Below are positions 10,854 to 21,784 of a stretch of DNA of 64,000 nucleotides, in pieces. The number at the start of each line of letters is the position of its first letter. The stretch's first letter is position 1. The notes under the pieces were generated by a model that saw only the letters and a list, made by a program, of their open reading frames with translations, ran no database searches and was not told where the DNA came from. The stretch comes from Coenobita brevimanus (taxonomy: Eukaryota > Arthropoda > Malacostraca > Decapoda > Coenobitidae). Both the position numbers and the translations under genes were made by a program. The stretch spans positions 25,353,653 through 25,417,652 of the forward strand of contig CM064690.1 in the NCBI GenBank assembly GCA_032717465.1. Reading direction: 5' to 3'.

Positions 10854-12352
10854 GCAGCAGCAGTGGTGGTCATTCATACGTTCTAATAGCTAAGAGTGTG
10901 AGGCAAATGTTACGTTAGATCACCTGTTCGCACCGATCATCACAACACACGCGTGGTGCTGCTAGCTCTTACCAGAGAGACCACGCTCTCCTATTTACTT
11001 TCATTCTCAAGCGCTTCCTTTCATTCTTGATATTCCATTTCTCCCAGACCTAAATTTTCACGACTGTATGGCAGTTTATGCTATCAAAGATGAATCTTAG
11101 CCTAGCTTTCGCTAGGATCTTCTTTTAGGAAAATTCAACTCTCCTTATGCTCGTATATTTCATATTTAATCTCTGCTTAACTTTTGCAAGAAATATCCTT
11201 TATTGACAAAAAATCCAACTCGTCTTTAACATTATAACAAATGATACAGGAGCATGGGTTTTATCATATGTCCTGCTGCATTACCACACAACAGCACAGA
11301 CACACGATCTTTTGCTGCTTTAAAGCCTGGCGCACTTTTCTCCTCCTTCGAAATGTACGTTCTTTTAGGCATTTTCTTCCACCACTGGCCTGTTTCGTCC
11401 GCATTAAACACTTGTTCAGGCCTGTACCCTTTCTCCCTTATAAGTTCAGCAAAGTCACGTGGGTATGATTCTCCTGCTATCTGATCTGCTGAAGCTGCTT
11501 CACCAGTCATCCTAATGTTATGTAGGCCATACCTTTTCTTAATATTCTCGAACCAGCCCTTGCTGGCTGCAAAATTTCTTTTGCCTAGAAGCACCAACAT
11601 TACTAGGCTTATCACCATCGTCATTACTTTCATCACCATCATCACTATTTTCACCTGCCTCACTTTCATCACCATTATCTTCACCAACACCACTGCTTTC
11701 ACCAGCAAACTGAGCATAGAGTTGTTTTGCTTTGTTTCTGATGAACTGGGAGTCTAGCGGCACGTGTCGACGGTTTAAGTCCTCAATCCAAATATTCAGT
11801 GCCTTTTCCATTTTCAGCAAGGCATCATCTCTCACATGCATCGTTACTTATCTGATCCTGGTGTGCACGAAGCCAGAACATCTTTAATGTCTTTTTCTCT
11901 CCGTTTTATGCCACGAACACTGGACTCATTCATGCCATACTCGCGACCAACCACTGCATAGCTCATTCCACTTCTAAGTTTTTGTAATATTTTGTTCTTT
12001 ACTTCCAAGGTAAGTACTTTCCTTGCTCTCTTAGCTGCCTTATTTCCATTTGGAGTGTTACAAGGGCGCTTCGGAGCCATGATGATCGCGAAAGCACGAT
12101 AGATGTGGCCGAACACGATATGAGAACAACAGACAAACGTGTACTGATGCTGTTGTTTGTTGGATCAGCGGGAACATGCCGCGAGCAGCCAGAGACACCT
12201 GGCGGGATGGCGCGCAAACTTGCTAGGAGGTGCCAATACAATTCTTTATTTTTTTATTTTTTAAATAATAATCATTTAACTCCCAGGAGAAAAAAAAAAC
12301 GTTGATAATCAAATCCGTCAATAAAAAAAACATCGATAATGACGGTGTATTG
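10423..12352 (-). mobile_element. Tigger-2 element nested in Tigger-1 end
   Basis: A 1.93-kb element with ends CAGCACACCCTCATTATCG at 10423 and, reversed from 12352, CAATACACCGTCATTATCG. TA lies on both sides (10421-10422 and 12353-12354). Removing it and one TA rejoins CAG-TA-ATCACTC, the expected Tigger-1 terminus. It therefore inserted after Tigger-1. It contains an A run at about 10828-10851 and an N-terminal transposase remnant only. Confidence 0.85.
11232..12116 (-). pseudogene. Tigger-2 transposase, N-terminal half only
   Basis: Minus-strand pieces in two or more frames. 12116-11844 has the helix-turn-helix region (KVLTLEVKNKILQKL, then VVGREYGMNESSV). 11841-11539 has the second DNA-binding lobe (LNIWIEDLNRRHVPL) and an acidic linker. 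11717-11232 has GWFENIKKRYGLHNI, then FNADETGQWWKKMP with the first catalytic Asp, ending KPMLLY. The second and third catalytic Asp regions are missing. About 800 bp of non-coding element follow before the other end. It is an internally deleted, non-autonomous copy. Confidence 0.85.
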
Positions 12353-12685
12353 TAATCACTCTAATATCCGGATGCCCAATATCCGAACATCCCCACTAAC
12401 CGGACATAATCGTCCTGGGATCCAATATTCCCAAAATGGTCTGCCCCCCCCCCAAAATTCCCGCCCGTAATTTGAACTTGCCGTGCGTGGTGCGGGAGAG
12501 CATTGTTGTGGCGCGTCATTCCTCTGACGTCCGATAGAGCGCCGCTGCATCCTCCCCACTTTCCGCCTGTCTCTCGCCGTGAGTGCACGCTCGTCGTTAT
12601 GGCTGCCCACGTGATCGCTTTTGTGGTGGTGCCATACCTGCTGCAGGCACTCCTGCTGCTCTCAGGCCTCCTCTTAGTGTGTGTG

Positions 12686-14587
12686 ATGATGGCCCTGCCA
12701 CCTGAGAAAAAGAAGAGAGTGGTGTTGACTCTGGAGAAGAAACGGGAGATATTGGAGAAAGTAGATGCGGGGTGGTCTTCTTCCCGCATTCTCCGCGAGT
12801 TTAACCTGGCCCAATCTACTTTGTTCGATATTAAGAGATCCCGAGACAAACTTATGCAGTACACGGCTGACTTCTTGTCAAGAAGCAAATGCAATGTGTT
12901 GAGGAAGGTAATGTTTACCCCCAAGTTTGCATAAATCGACCGATCCACGTTGATTTGGTATCAACAACAACGTGCTGCTGGTGTGATGGTACGTGGAACG
13001 GAGCTGAAGGCTGCTGCTGAGAAGTTCGCCAGGCTTCACGACGCCCTAGACTTCAAGGCATCCGAGGGTTGGCTCTTTGCGTTCAAGTTACGGCATGGCC
13101 TTACCAACCGTAAAGCTCATGGCGAAGCTTTGGACGCTAACGAGGATTGAGTTGACGAGTTTCGGCACAAGGTGAAGGGCTTGATTGACAGGGAGGGCCT
13201 CACTCTCGGTCAAGTCTACAACGCAGACGAAACTGGTCTATTCTATCACTTGCTGCCAACGAACACTCTAGCCGAGGAGACAGAGAAGCGTGTACCTGGC
13301 CGCAAGCTCTCCAAGGAACGGATATCTGCTTTGTGTTGTGCCAATGCTAACGGCATGCATCGGCTTAAGCCCGTTGTTGTTGGCCGCACAAAGCAGCCTC
13401 GGTGTCTTCGTGGGGTGATGGATGTCCTTCCTGTTGTCTGGTACCATTCTTTGAAGGCATGGTTTACAGCTGTGATCTTCAAAGACTGGTTCCACCGCCA
13501 CTTTGTCAAGGAGGTCATCAGTTACCAGACGAAGACACTGGGAATCCCGCACGACCAGGTAAAGGCCCTTCTTCTCCTCGACAATGCACCTGCCCACCCT
13601 TGCGACAAGGACTTGGTTGCTGAGGATGGCTGTATTAGGTGCATGTTTCTGCCACCTAATACGACTGCTGTCATCCAACCAATGGACCAAGGAGTGATCG
13701 TGGCAACAAAGCGCCTATACCGAAGGAAGTTGCTGGACGAGGTGATGGTTGTTCTCGAGGACGAGGACGAGCGCAGGGAGGGACAGGACACACGAGGCAA
13801 GCGGACTTTGGAAAACCTTCGCTGCTACAGCATCAAGTCTGCGCTGTACAACTGGGCTAGTGCATGGAAGGAAGTCCCTGCGAAGACTCTGGAAAATGGT
13901 TGGTCTCGTCTGCTTCTCGGAACGTATGTGGAGTACGATTTTCTAGGGTTTGACATGGATGACTTCCATGCATGGCTGCGTACGCACGGCGACGATGTTG
14001 ATGTGGACGATGTTCGTGAGTGGTTGGATGATGACGAGGGCGATCCTGGGTATCAGACATTGTCTGATATCGAGATCGCGTCTTCAGTTGCAGGTGTCAG
14101 TACCGAACTTGAAGATTCCGACGACGAAGGCAACGATGATGTGGACTCCTCTCAGCAGGACACTACTCCAGCCACCCCCAAGCTGAGCGCATTCCGGGAA
14201 CATCTAGAGTTCGTCCTAGACTACCTGGAACACCCAGACTGCGACAGGGAGATGGGGCCCTTGGGAATTGTGGAGGAAGTGCGTGCTTTCAGGCAGCGCA
14301 TCATCAATCGTCAGAATCATCGGTCATTGCGTCAATCAACCATTGACAGTTTTTTCAGGCCCGTGACCCCCGCTGTGCCCAGCCCTGGCTCCACTCCGTT
14401 GCCTCCCCAAGACAGGCCCTCATGCTCCGAGCCACAGCCCAGCACATCAGCCACGGTGGAGTCACCGCTCAACGTGAGTTTCCGGCTGTCTTCAGAGTCG
14501 TCTGCAGTGGGTACGCCATCACCACGACCCAGCGACGCACCCCTAGGTCACCTGCCAGTGATACTCTCGGACTCTGACAGTGAATAA
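12686..14587 (+). pseudogene. Tigger-1 transposase, two nonsense codons
   Basis: One frame of 633 codons from an ATG at 12686 (MMALPPEKKKR). The N-terminus carries the CENPB-type helix-turn-helix (LTLEKKREILEKV, then ILREFNLAQSTL). The DDE domain shows YNADETGL (Asp at 13226), LLLLDNAPAHP (Asp at 13580) and IQPMDQGV (Asp at 13685), a pogo-type DDD triad with 34 residues between the last two. An acidic C-terminus ends LSDSDSE, after QSTIDSFF. Only two lesions are seen, TAA at 12932 and TGA at 13148, both in frame with the rest, so this is a recently dead copy. In life it would cut and paste its own element at TA sites. Base composition is more GC-rich than the surrounding intron. Confidence 0.92.
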
Positions 14588-15409
14588 ACAGCAAGACCTT
14601 CTCCACTAGACCACACGGGAATTTAGAGTGTTGTGCAGTGAAAAAAATAGTGTGTTAAGGATTTACAGTTGTGAGAGAAAAGACTCAATTGGAACAAAAT
14701 TTAACATAAATAGACTTGTCTGTTTTGGCTTTGGAAAATTATTAGAAGAATGGGAAAAGTTAAAGTGCAGAGTGCAACACTTAATAAGTTACAATGGAGC
14801 ATTAGTTAGACAAGAGTGCGCACTGTGAAGAGAACGGACTTCTGTGTGCGATTGACTAAGTTCAGTGCAAGACTTCAGGAACAGTGTACTGGAAGTGCTT
14901 CAGGAAATCCATCTTACTGTCAGAGTCCGAGAGGAGGCGGTTATTCATCGAGGTGGCCATGGACTTGCTGTAAGTAGGCAGAATGTTTCATACTGTACTT
15001 TTTTCCATACTATACTTACCTCATTTCACTCTTTAATGTCCTTTATTGGTGTGAATAGGGTGTTAGGAGCTATGCATGTGCAGTAGGAAGGTGTTTTTCT
15101 GAGTTAGGCTAGGTTAGGGTCCATAAGTACCAGTCCAGGAGCCAGTCACCAGAATGTTTAATATTGTATGAACCTACTTCTAAACCCTCATTTTATTTTT
15201 TTTTGCATTTATTTCAGTCATTTATGTGCCTTATTAGTGTGATTTGGGTCTTAAATAGGTGCTATGCATGTCCAGAGGGAGTTGTATAGGTGTTTCTCTG
15301 AGTTAGGGTCCATAAGTACAAGTCCGGAAGCTGGGGCCCAATATCCGGACAGGACCACTATCCGGACCTGCCTATGGCTCTATTATATCGGATATTGGAG
15401 TGATTACTA

Positions 15410-15803
15410 TTATTATAATTTTTTTTTTATGTAGCTGTGGTAGACTAGTAGTGGTAGTAGTTGTAGTAGTAGCAGTGGTGGTAGTTGTACTAGTAGTAGT
15501 TGTAGTGGTAGTTGTATTGATAGTAGTAGTTGTAGTTGTAGCAGTAATAGCAAAGGGTATAGAGAAAGATAAGAGAGGACAGTCGCGTGAGTCTCTACGG
15601 GAAAAGTGTAACTCGGGGAACGATGGCGCCACCCGACAGCGTTGTAGTAGTAGTAATAGTGGTGGTAGTTGTAGTAGTAGTTGTAGTAGTGGTAGTTGTA
15701 GCAGTAATAGCAAAGAGTATTGAGAAAGATAAGAGAGGACAGTAGCGTGAGTCTCTACGGGAAAAGTGTAACTCGGGGAACAGTGGCGCCGCCCGACGGC
15801 GGG
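15410..15803. repeat. GTA-rich repeat with 104-bp direct duplication
   Basis: Tracts of GTA and TTGTAG units alternate with two copies of a non-repetitive block, 15538-15641 and 15698-15800. The block shares GCAGTAATAGCAAAG, GATAAGAGAGGACAGT and GAGTCTCTACGGGAAAAG. An inverted relative lies at 18034-18112. Confidence 0.85.
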
Positions 15804-16600
15804 TGCGGAAACTGTGATAGCAGTCATTTGTGCTGGCTCACACCATACCAGTGTTTATGGCAAATGTTAGCACTTATGTGGATTGTAACAATGTCTTAAG
15901 CTCCACTGTAGCCTATATACAGTATATAAAACGATGCACTAATTTGGAAATCTTACTAAATATTGTGCAGGAAAAAATTAGTAAATAAATTCAAATGAGA
16001 GCAGTGCTCATCACTAACAGCTCATACCTCTTGACTTGACACACTGGCCTGTGTGGTTTACATCTTCATTTAAAACTCCTGGCACTAAATCAAGTGTCAT
16101 TCAAAAGGCTGAGACATAGGGAGTAAATAAATGAGATATATCAGGCCAGTCTATTAAGAAACTGAAACCCTACATTGCAAGTAAATAATAACAATACTGA
16201 ATCTGGAGCAGCATTAGTATGATTTTAAGAAAATATCTGTTCTGTCTGCATGTACAGCTATGAATGCAAACAGAGGGAGCATATATATGTTCCCCAGTTC
16301 TACATCCTAACTTAACCTACCCTAACCTGTCCTTCTGACCTAACTTAACCAAACCTTATTTACTTAACCTACTAACCTAATCTAATCTATCCTTGGGAAC
16401 ATAAGGATTACCCCCAAAGACAGAGAGAGAGGGAGAATGATAAAGCAAAGGGAGAAAGGGAGGGTCACCAGTAAATTATCAGAAAAGATAAATATAATAG
16501 TGATGAACATATACCAGTAGCTGAAGATTATCTCTTGGTTCAAATTATTCTGTTAAATATTTCAACCTCTCCATGTTAACAATCATGGAATAATGATAAT
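15804..16600. other. Intron with CCTAA-like stretch
   Basis: No gene is seen. About 16305-16400 is rich in degenerate CCTAA and CTTAACC words, reminiscent of arthropod telomere units but not a tandem array. Confidence 0.45.
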
Positions 16601-16650
16601 GTCTATCTATCTATCTATTGCCAGATGCCATAATCCCTTAAGGGGTGGCC
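16601..16650 (-). mobile_element. RTE-A LINE, tail-only copy
   Basis: A (TCTA)n tail followed by only about 35 bp of RTE-A terminus (GCCAGATGCCATAATCCCTT). It is an extremely 5'-truncated insertion. Confidence 0.7.
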
Positions 16651-16731
16651 ATTTGACTCTGAGTTATTTGTTTTACAGGGAGGGGCACTAACTCTCCACC
16701 AACCCACTTGTTGACACGTAGGGAGCACATA

Positions 16732-16940
16732 TGGTTTGGTTATATGGTCACCACCCAGCATTGTAAATGGCTTCTTGGATTACAGGAAACCTATAAAGGA
16801 AAGAAAAGCATAAGAAGTGACAGGAAAGATGGGAGAAATAGGAAGAGAGGAGGGCAGGCACAGAAAAATAATGATAAAGGCTAAGGAAGAAGTAGGCAGC
16901 ACTACATCAAGTGAGTGGATGATGGGTGCCACCACCTGTC
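16732..16940 (-). mobile_element. SINE copy, 5' half only
   Basis: Reverse-oriented first half of the SINE described at 38211. It shows TTATATGGTCACCACCCAGC, the hairpin region, a purine-rich stretch and the GGTGCCACCACCTG end. Confidence 0.6.
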
Positions 16941-17164
16941 AATGTTAATATTAATCAGAGCACTTTTGCTGCAAATGAGGAATTATTGTACCAACAATGT
17001 TTTTTTATTTTTTTTTTTATTTATTTTTTTTTTTAATAGAGAAAATAACCACAACTTTTTGGTGGGAGGTGTAATGCCAGCCCTTATAAAAATATATACA
17101 GGGTTGGTGGCTATAAACCAGTGGTTTAAACGAAGCATTCTTTTTTTTTTTTTTTAACCAATTT

Positions 17165-17168
<4 letters not shown>

Positions 17169-17254
<86 letters not shown>
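17169..17254. repeat. (CT)n microsatellite
   Basis: About 85 bp of CT on the plus strand, bounded by a T run on the left and CTCTCCTCTC on the right. Confidence 0.97.
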
Positions 17255-17258
<4 letters not shown>

Positions 17259-17346
17259 CCTCTCCTCTGACTAAATTTAATAAATTTTCGATCGCAAAAG
17301 TAAAAGAGGTCTTCCGTGTTTTACTAAACCATAACTTAGTGATTTG

Positions 17347-17478
17347 AAAGCATGTGAGACAAGTGTAGCTGGCTGATAAAAGCATGTGAGACAAATGTAG
17401 CTGGCTGATAAAAGCATGTGAGACAAATGTAGCTGGCTGATAAAAGCATGTGAGACAAATGTAGCTGGCTGATAAAAG
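17347..17478. repeat. 32-bp minisatellite, four copies
   Basis: A 32-bp unit, AAAGCATGTGAGACAAATG then TAGCTGGCTGAT, repeats with starts exactly 32 bp apart (anchor G at 17350, 17382, 17414, 17446), plus a partial fifth. Copies 2-4 are almost identical, so the expansion is recent. Confidence 0.95.
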
Positions 17479-18033
17479 CCTGCTTTTAGACTAAATCAGG
17501 AACCGTATTTTCACTTTTTTATGTCAAAGTTCATGAACTGGATGCCTTCGAAGTGCTCAGCACAAAAAACACAACTTCTAAACAGAGACTCAGATGTTCT
17601 CCCCAGGAGATCTGCCCTCCTCGAATTCTGGACCCATCTTGACCTCTAAGTTTACAACACTCAGTAACCATAGCAGTTTATAGATAAAACACTGAGAAAT
17701 TCCATAGCATGTGCAACATAAAAAGAACCTGATACCCTAGAACAACACTCAGTAACCACTTGTAATGTCTAGATAAATCACGGTGAATTAAATACCAAAG
17801 CAACAATGAGAGAATAACCAACCAGATCAACATTTCTGTTAATTTCACCAGCGTGAACTTAGCTAAGATGTGATTGTCAATATATCGCTCACCTTTCCTT
17901 GTCCTTTGGGAATCGGAAAAAAGATAATCCCGGCCTTCTTAGCCTAGAATGTCTGCAGTGAATAGCAGCACAGAACTGACTGCCCGACATGATGTTTACA
18001 TTCTGCTGCTCTGTTTCCATGCCCGCTGCTTGG
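17479..18033. other. Intron, no recognised feature
   Basis: A short phrase (CAACACTCAGTAACCA) occurs twice, near 17657 and 17743. No frame or family is recognised. Confidence 0.45.
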
Positions 18034-18112
18034 GGCGCCACTGTCACCCAGAGTTACATGGGGATGGTGCAACTGTTCTCTCTTATCTTTCTCTATACTC
18101 TTTGGTAATAGC
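18034..18112 (-). repeat. Inverted relative of the 15.5-kb block
   Basis: Read on the minus strand, it has AGAGTATAGAGAAAGATAAG, then TAACTCTGGGTGACAGTGG and CGCC, corresponding to the duplicated block at 15538 and 15698. The copy is more diverged. Confidence 0.7.
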
Positions 18113-18149
18113 AGTAGTAGTATTTGTAGTAGTTGTTGTGATACCCAGA

Positions 18150-19039
18150 CTTCTAGTGGCACAGCGGTGCTAGAATGGTGACAGTGCAAGCCAAACATAC
18201 AGCTGTGTGTGTGGCAGTGGTAGTGAAGCAGTGGTGAGGCGAGCAAGGGCACACGCCTGTACCCGAGGCAGCCTGCCTCAAGGTCATTGTTATGGTTACC
18301 AGACTCACAGCAGCACTACTGCCACATTTTTAAAAAATGTACATGGAAGTGGTGTTTGTGGAGGACGCAGTCTTCTGGAAGTGTCATTATTGTGGAGGGC
18401 TAGTATAAGCCTTAGTCATGTCACCGCACATCTGCCACACATACGGGACCGGGCAAAAAAACAACAAAAATGCCCCCTTTCCCCACTAACTTTCTCTGAC
18501 TACATGTCTTCCCAGACAATTTGGGGCCGTCAGCTTGAAGTCGAAGGACTGGTGAGTATTATGACACTTAGTTTTTTATTTTTGATTATTAGCTGAGATA
18601 TGAAGGTTTAAAAATAGATAATTTCCTCAGGAATGCCCAGCTGAGAGAAGGCTGACAGGAATTTATGCCAGACACAATGGGTTAAAATACTAATGGTTGT
18701 TGTCAGTGTATCACAATGTGTAAGAAAATCATATGATGGGTGCCAAGGAGACAAATGGCATTGTGATTTCTACATTACCTAGTGGATAAAGTTTTGAGAC
18801 CTTGATTCGAAGATTGTCTACTGCCATGAATTATTCATTATACACATGAAGCTATAGGTGTTAGACTATATTTGAGGGGGGGAGAGAGAGATTGAAGGGT
18901 GGACGAGGATCAGGTGTACCAACTCTTATCATGTATTCACGGCTTCTGTGCCAGTGATAGCTGTAAAGGGTATCAAAGCATGGGGTGCCGATTATTATTT
19001 TAGTGGGTGTACGTATCTACAGTACCATCATCATCATCA
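18150..19039. other. Intron, no recognised feature
   Basis: The open frame 18207-18596 contains WKCHYCG-like residues in a neighbouring frame but has no continuous domain. I do not call a gene. Confidence 0.4.
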
Positions 19040-19117
19040 TCATTCATTATCTAATCCTGTGTTGCCCCATGAGAAGTGTTGGAACCCAAGGCTAGGCAAG
19101 TTGGTCCTGACGTTTAA

Positions 19118-19816
19118 CCCCTGAAAGACAGGCATCGTAATGTTTTGACACGCTCAGGATGGGCATAATTGGCGGGTGCTATATGGTGGGGGATTTGTGG
19201 GGGAGGGAGGTGTGGAGGGGTGTGGGGGTTGTGGGGTGGTGTGGGGATGGAGACTGGGTGCTTTGGGGAGGTGGGGGATGGTGGTGGTAATTGGGGGGTT
19301 GGGAGGGGGGTGGGGGAGAAAGGTGGGGGTGGCAGTGGATGTGGAAGGGGTGAGGTTTGAAGGGAGTGGGGGGTTTGGGGGGTATGGGGTTGGGGTGGAG
19401 GAGGGTAGGGGGTTGGGGGTGGTGGTGGTAGGGAGTTGGGGGTGGTGGTGGTAGGGGGAGGTGGGTAGTGGGGGGATGGTGGTGGGAGTGGGGGTGGTAG
19501 GGAAGTGGTTGGGGGGATTGGGGATTGTGGGGGCCATGGGGGATGGGGGTGAGGGTAGGGGTGGTGGGAGGGTGGGGGTTAGGGGTGGTAGGGGGATGTG
19601 GAGGGTATTGGGGATTTGGGGGTGGGGTGGTGGGGCATCATGAGGGAAGGGTGGGGGGTGAAGGTGGGGGTTGGTGGCGGGTGGTGGTGTGGGTGTGGTG
19701 GTAGGGAGTTGGGGTGGGTTTGGGGGGGTGAGGGAGGCGTAACCGCATATGTGGACACCCGTCTTTTTGGCCCTAGTACCCTTGAACAGCATATACGCAC
19801 ATCCGTCTTTTAGGGG
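19118..19816. mobile_element. piggyBac-type MITE with G-rich core
   Basis: A 699-bp element. The left end reads CCCCTGAAAGACAGG and the right end, reversed, CCCCTAAAAGACGGA. TTAA flanks both sides (19114-19117 and 19817-19820). TTAA duplication and CCC-starting ends are the piggyBac signature. There is no transposase. The interior is almost entirely a G- and T-rich repeat. Confidence 0.8.
19180..19735 (+). repeat. G-rich low-complexity tract
   Basis: About 550 bp almost free of C on the plus strand, built from GGTGGGGG, GGTAGGG and GGGTTGGGGG-like words. Runs of three or more G recur every few bases, so G-quadruplex potential is high. The proline-rich frame on the other strand (19792-19154) is a by-product of composition. 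Confidence 0.92.
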
Positions 19817-20425
19817 TTAAGATGAGAGTGACCAGTCTCACTCATCCCTGAGTGGCATTATGTGAGCAATAAACCCCAACCACCCCATGGGTATAAACCT
19901 GCCCAGGCTCAATCCGAATGAAGAACCTTAATTACCCACTAAACCACCAGGTGCCATAATTTGCTTATATGGTTACCACCTGCTGTAGTATATGGTTTCC
20001 TGGTGTACAGGAAACCAATTGACTTGTCACTCAGTGTACAGCCACCTGTAGATGGAAGGAAGAGGAAAGAAAGACAGAAGAGGAAGGAAGGAAGGAAAAA
20101 AGGATCATCCTTACCTATTTTTTTTTTCCAATAAGGATGGAGTGAGGAGGAATCCAAAAACTAAGCACAGATTGAAGAACCCTCACTAGTATGACTAGAG
20201 AAATGAGCCAAAGAATCCTTCAATCATCATGCAAGTTCCCTAAATTCTGGCTCCATCTCCCAAGCCTAACCAGCTGCAAATATTTTTGCTGTATTTTTCT
20301 TTATAGATGCATTTCTTATATATTCCCTATGTAGAGTCTTGTCATGTGCTCCTCTGTACATATGACACTTCACCCAACCAACTTACTCCATAGCCAATTC
20401 CCCAATTTCATCAGCCTCCACACCC

Positions 20426-21378
20426 CTATCTATCTATCTATCTTTTGCCAGACACCTTAATCCCATACGGGGTGGCCACAAACAAATCACCTCCACGTTG
20501 CCGTCCCCCCCCGCCCCCCCCATTTCACTGCCCTGCTCCCAACTCACCCCCCCCCTCTCTCATATACCTCTCCATCCCTCCAGCTCATCCTCGGCCTCCC
20601 CCTCCCTCTCCCCCCTTCCACCTCACTCACATACACTCTCCTCATCAGTCTCTCACCCACCATCCTCTCCACATGGCCAAACCACCTGTGTGTTCCTGCT
20701 AACGCTTCCTATCACATCCACATCCTCACCACAACACTCCTTTATATCCTCATTTGTCAGCCTGTCTCTCCATGTGACTGCACAGGCTCCTTTTAAATAA
20801 CTCATTTCCACTGCTCTCATTCTTGACTTGTGTCTTTCCAACAACGTCCAAGCTTCACTTCCATATATTAGAACTGGTATCACAATACTGTCATCTAGTA
20901 ACTTTTTCACTTCCATGCTCACTTCCCTGTTTCTTATCACTGCTTTCAAGGAACCAGCAACCTTTCTTCCTTGTTGTACCCTTTCAAGCACTTCACCCTC
21001 CAAACTTCCATCCTTACTCATTACACTCCCCAAGTACTTAAACGTACTCACATTTTCCATTTCCTCACCATCCAACCTCACTATACATTCACTGACTTCA
21101 CCTCTCTCAAAGACCATCACTTTACTCCTCCCAATATTCACTTTTAGATTCCGTTTCTTACACACTCTCCCAGACTCAGCCACCAAGCCTTGCAGCTCCC
21201 TTTCGTCTTCACCTAACAACACAGTATCATATGCAAACAACAGTACAGGGAGTTTCCAAACACTGCTCTCTCTCACTAGGGCCACACCAACATCCACTGC
21301 CCTACCTTGTACCTCTTTTATTACCCCATCCATGTACAGATTGAACAACCATGGAGACATGACACGTCCCTGTTTCAC
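20426..21378 (-). mobile_element. RTE-A LINE, 950-bp 3' copy
   Basis: The tail is at 20426-20443; the coding region on the minus strand is open from 21378 to 20653 then frameshifted. It covers the end of the RT domain (KQGRVMSPWLFNLYMDG) through LEGHKSRMRAVEMSY. The catalytic FADD box reads FAYD, so this copy lacks an RT active site. It is 5' truncated at about 21378. Confidence 0.88.
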
Positions 21379-21633
21379 TCACCATATCTGCATCACCTCT
21401 TCCTCTTTTTCCTACCCAAGGATAAGGTGATGCTGGGTCTAGAGAGCAAGAAAAAACCCGATTCATGGAGACCTACTAAACAGTATGCCTAAATATATGG
21501 ACTACATCTCATTCACTCATCATTCAGAGCCTCAGAATCCTTACTGTCACAGGCATAACCATTCACACTTATGCACATCACCTCATCTACCACACACTCA
21601 AAACAATCCAACCTAATCTCTACCTACACTCAC

Positions 21634-21784
21634 CAGGTAAACATCACACAGGTTGTAATACCAGAAGTCCGTAAATGCAGCTGTCACCAGGTGGAGGTCA
21701 TAGGCTTCAAAATGTCTACTGGCACTATGAACCAGGACAGAAAGACGACTCAGGATCCAGCGGTCCATCAGTGCAAGCTCATCC
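21634..21784 (-). CDS. VARS2: ValRS exon 11 of the window (anticodon domain)
   Basis: A 151-nt exon encoding DELALMDRWILSRL, a variable helix and TDFWYYNLCDVYL. DRWIxSRL and LCDVYLE are the standard anticodon-binding-domain landmarks of ValRS. Donor GTGAGT. The intron that follows, to 8358, is about 13.3 kb and holds two nested Tigger elements, one piggyBac-type MITE and several repeats. Confidence 0.94.

Larger units (their letters stand above)
10418..15409 (+). mobile_element. Tigger-1 (pogo) DNA transposon, interrupted
   Basis: A Tigger/pogo element whose inverted repeat reads (CAG)TAATCACTCYAATATCCG. The first bases, CAGTA, lie at 10418-10422. The rest resumes at 12353 because another Tigger landed in the TA inside the repeat. 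The right end is 15385-15409. TA precedes the left end (10416-10417); the matching right TA appears mutated. The transposase gene occupies 12686-14587. A long 3' region follows, shared with the coding-deleted element at 23830-24666. Confidence 0.85.
19040..20150 (-). mobile_element. SINE copy split by a piggyBac-type MITE
   Basis: The 3' part of a minus-oriented SINE (19040-19117) and the rest (19821-20150) flank an inserted element. The join ATTTAAGATGAGAG of other copies is split exactly at TTAA. Confidence 0.82.

Noticed and set aside
15785..15800. TGGCGCC as a retroviral-style primer-binding site
   Set aside because: No LTR, no downstream gag, and the match to a tRNA 3' end is too short.
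15372..15827. Thr/Leu-rich 151-codon frame
   Set aside because: Translation of GTA/TAC repeats; no protein family resemblance.
17347..17478. Possible CRISPR-like repeat
   Set aside because: The units are directly contiguous with no spacers, and the context is a eukaryotic intron; it is a minisatellite.
18207..18596. Possible BED-finger exon of a hAT transposase
   Set aside because: Only a WKCHYCG-like fragment, followed by a stop in that frame; not enough for a domain call.
19154..19792. 212-codon proline/threonine-rich frame
   Set aside because: It is the complement of a G-rich low-complexity tract inside a MITE; no domain, no start context, and open only because of composition.
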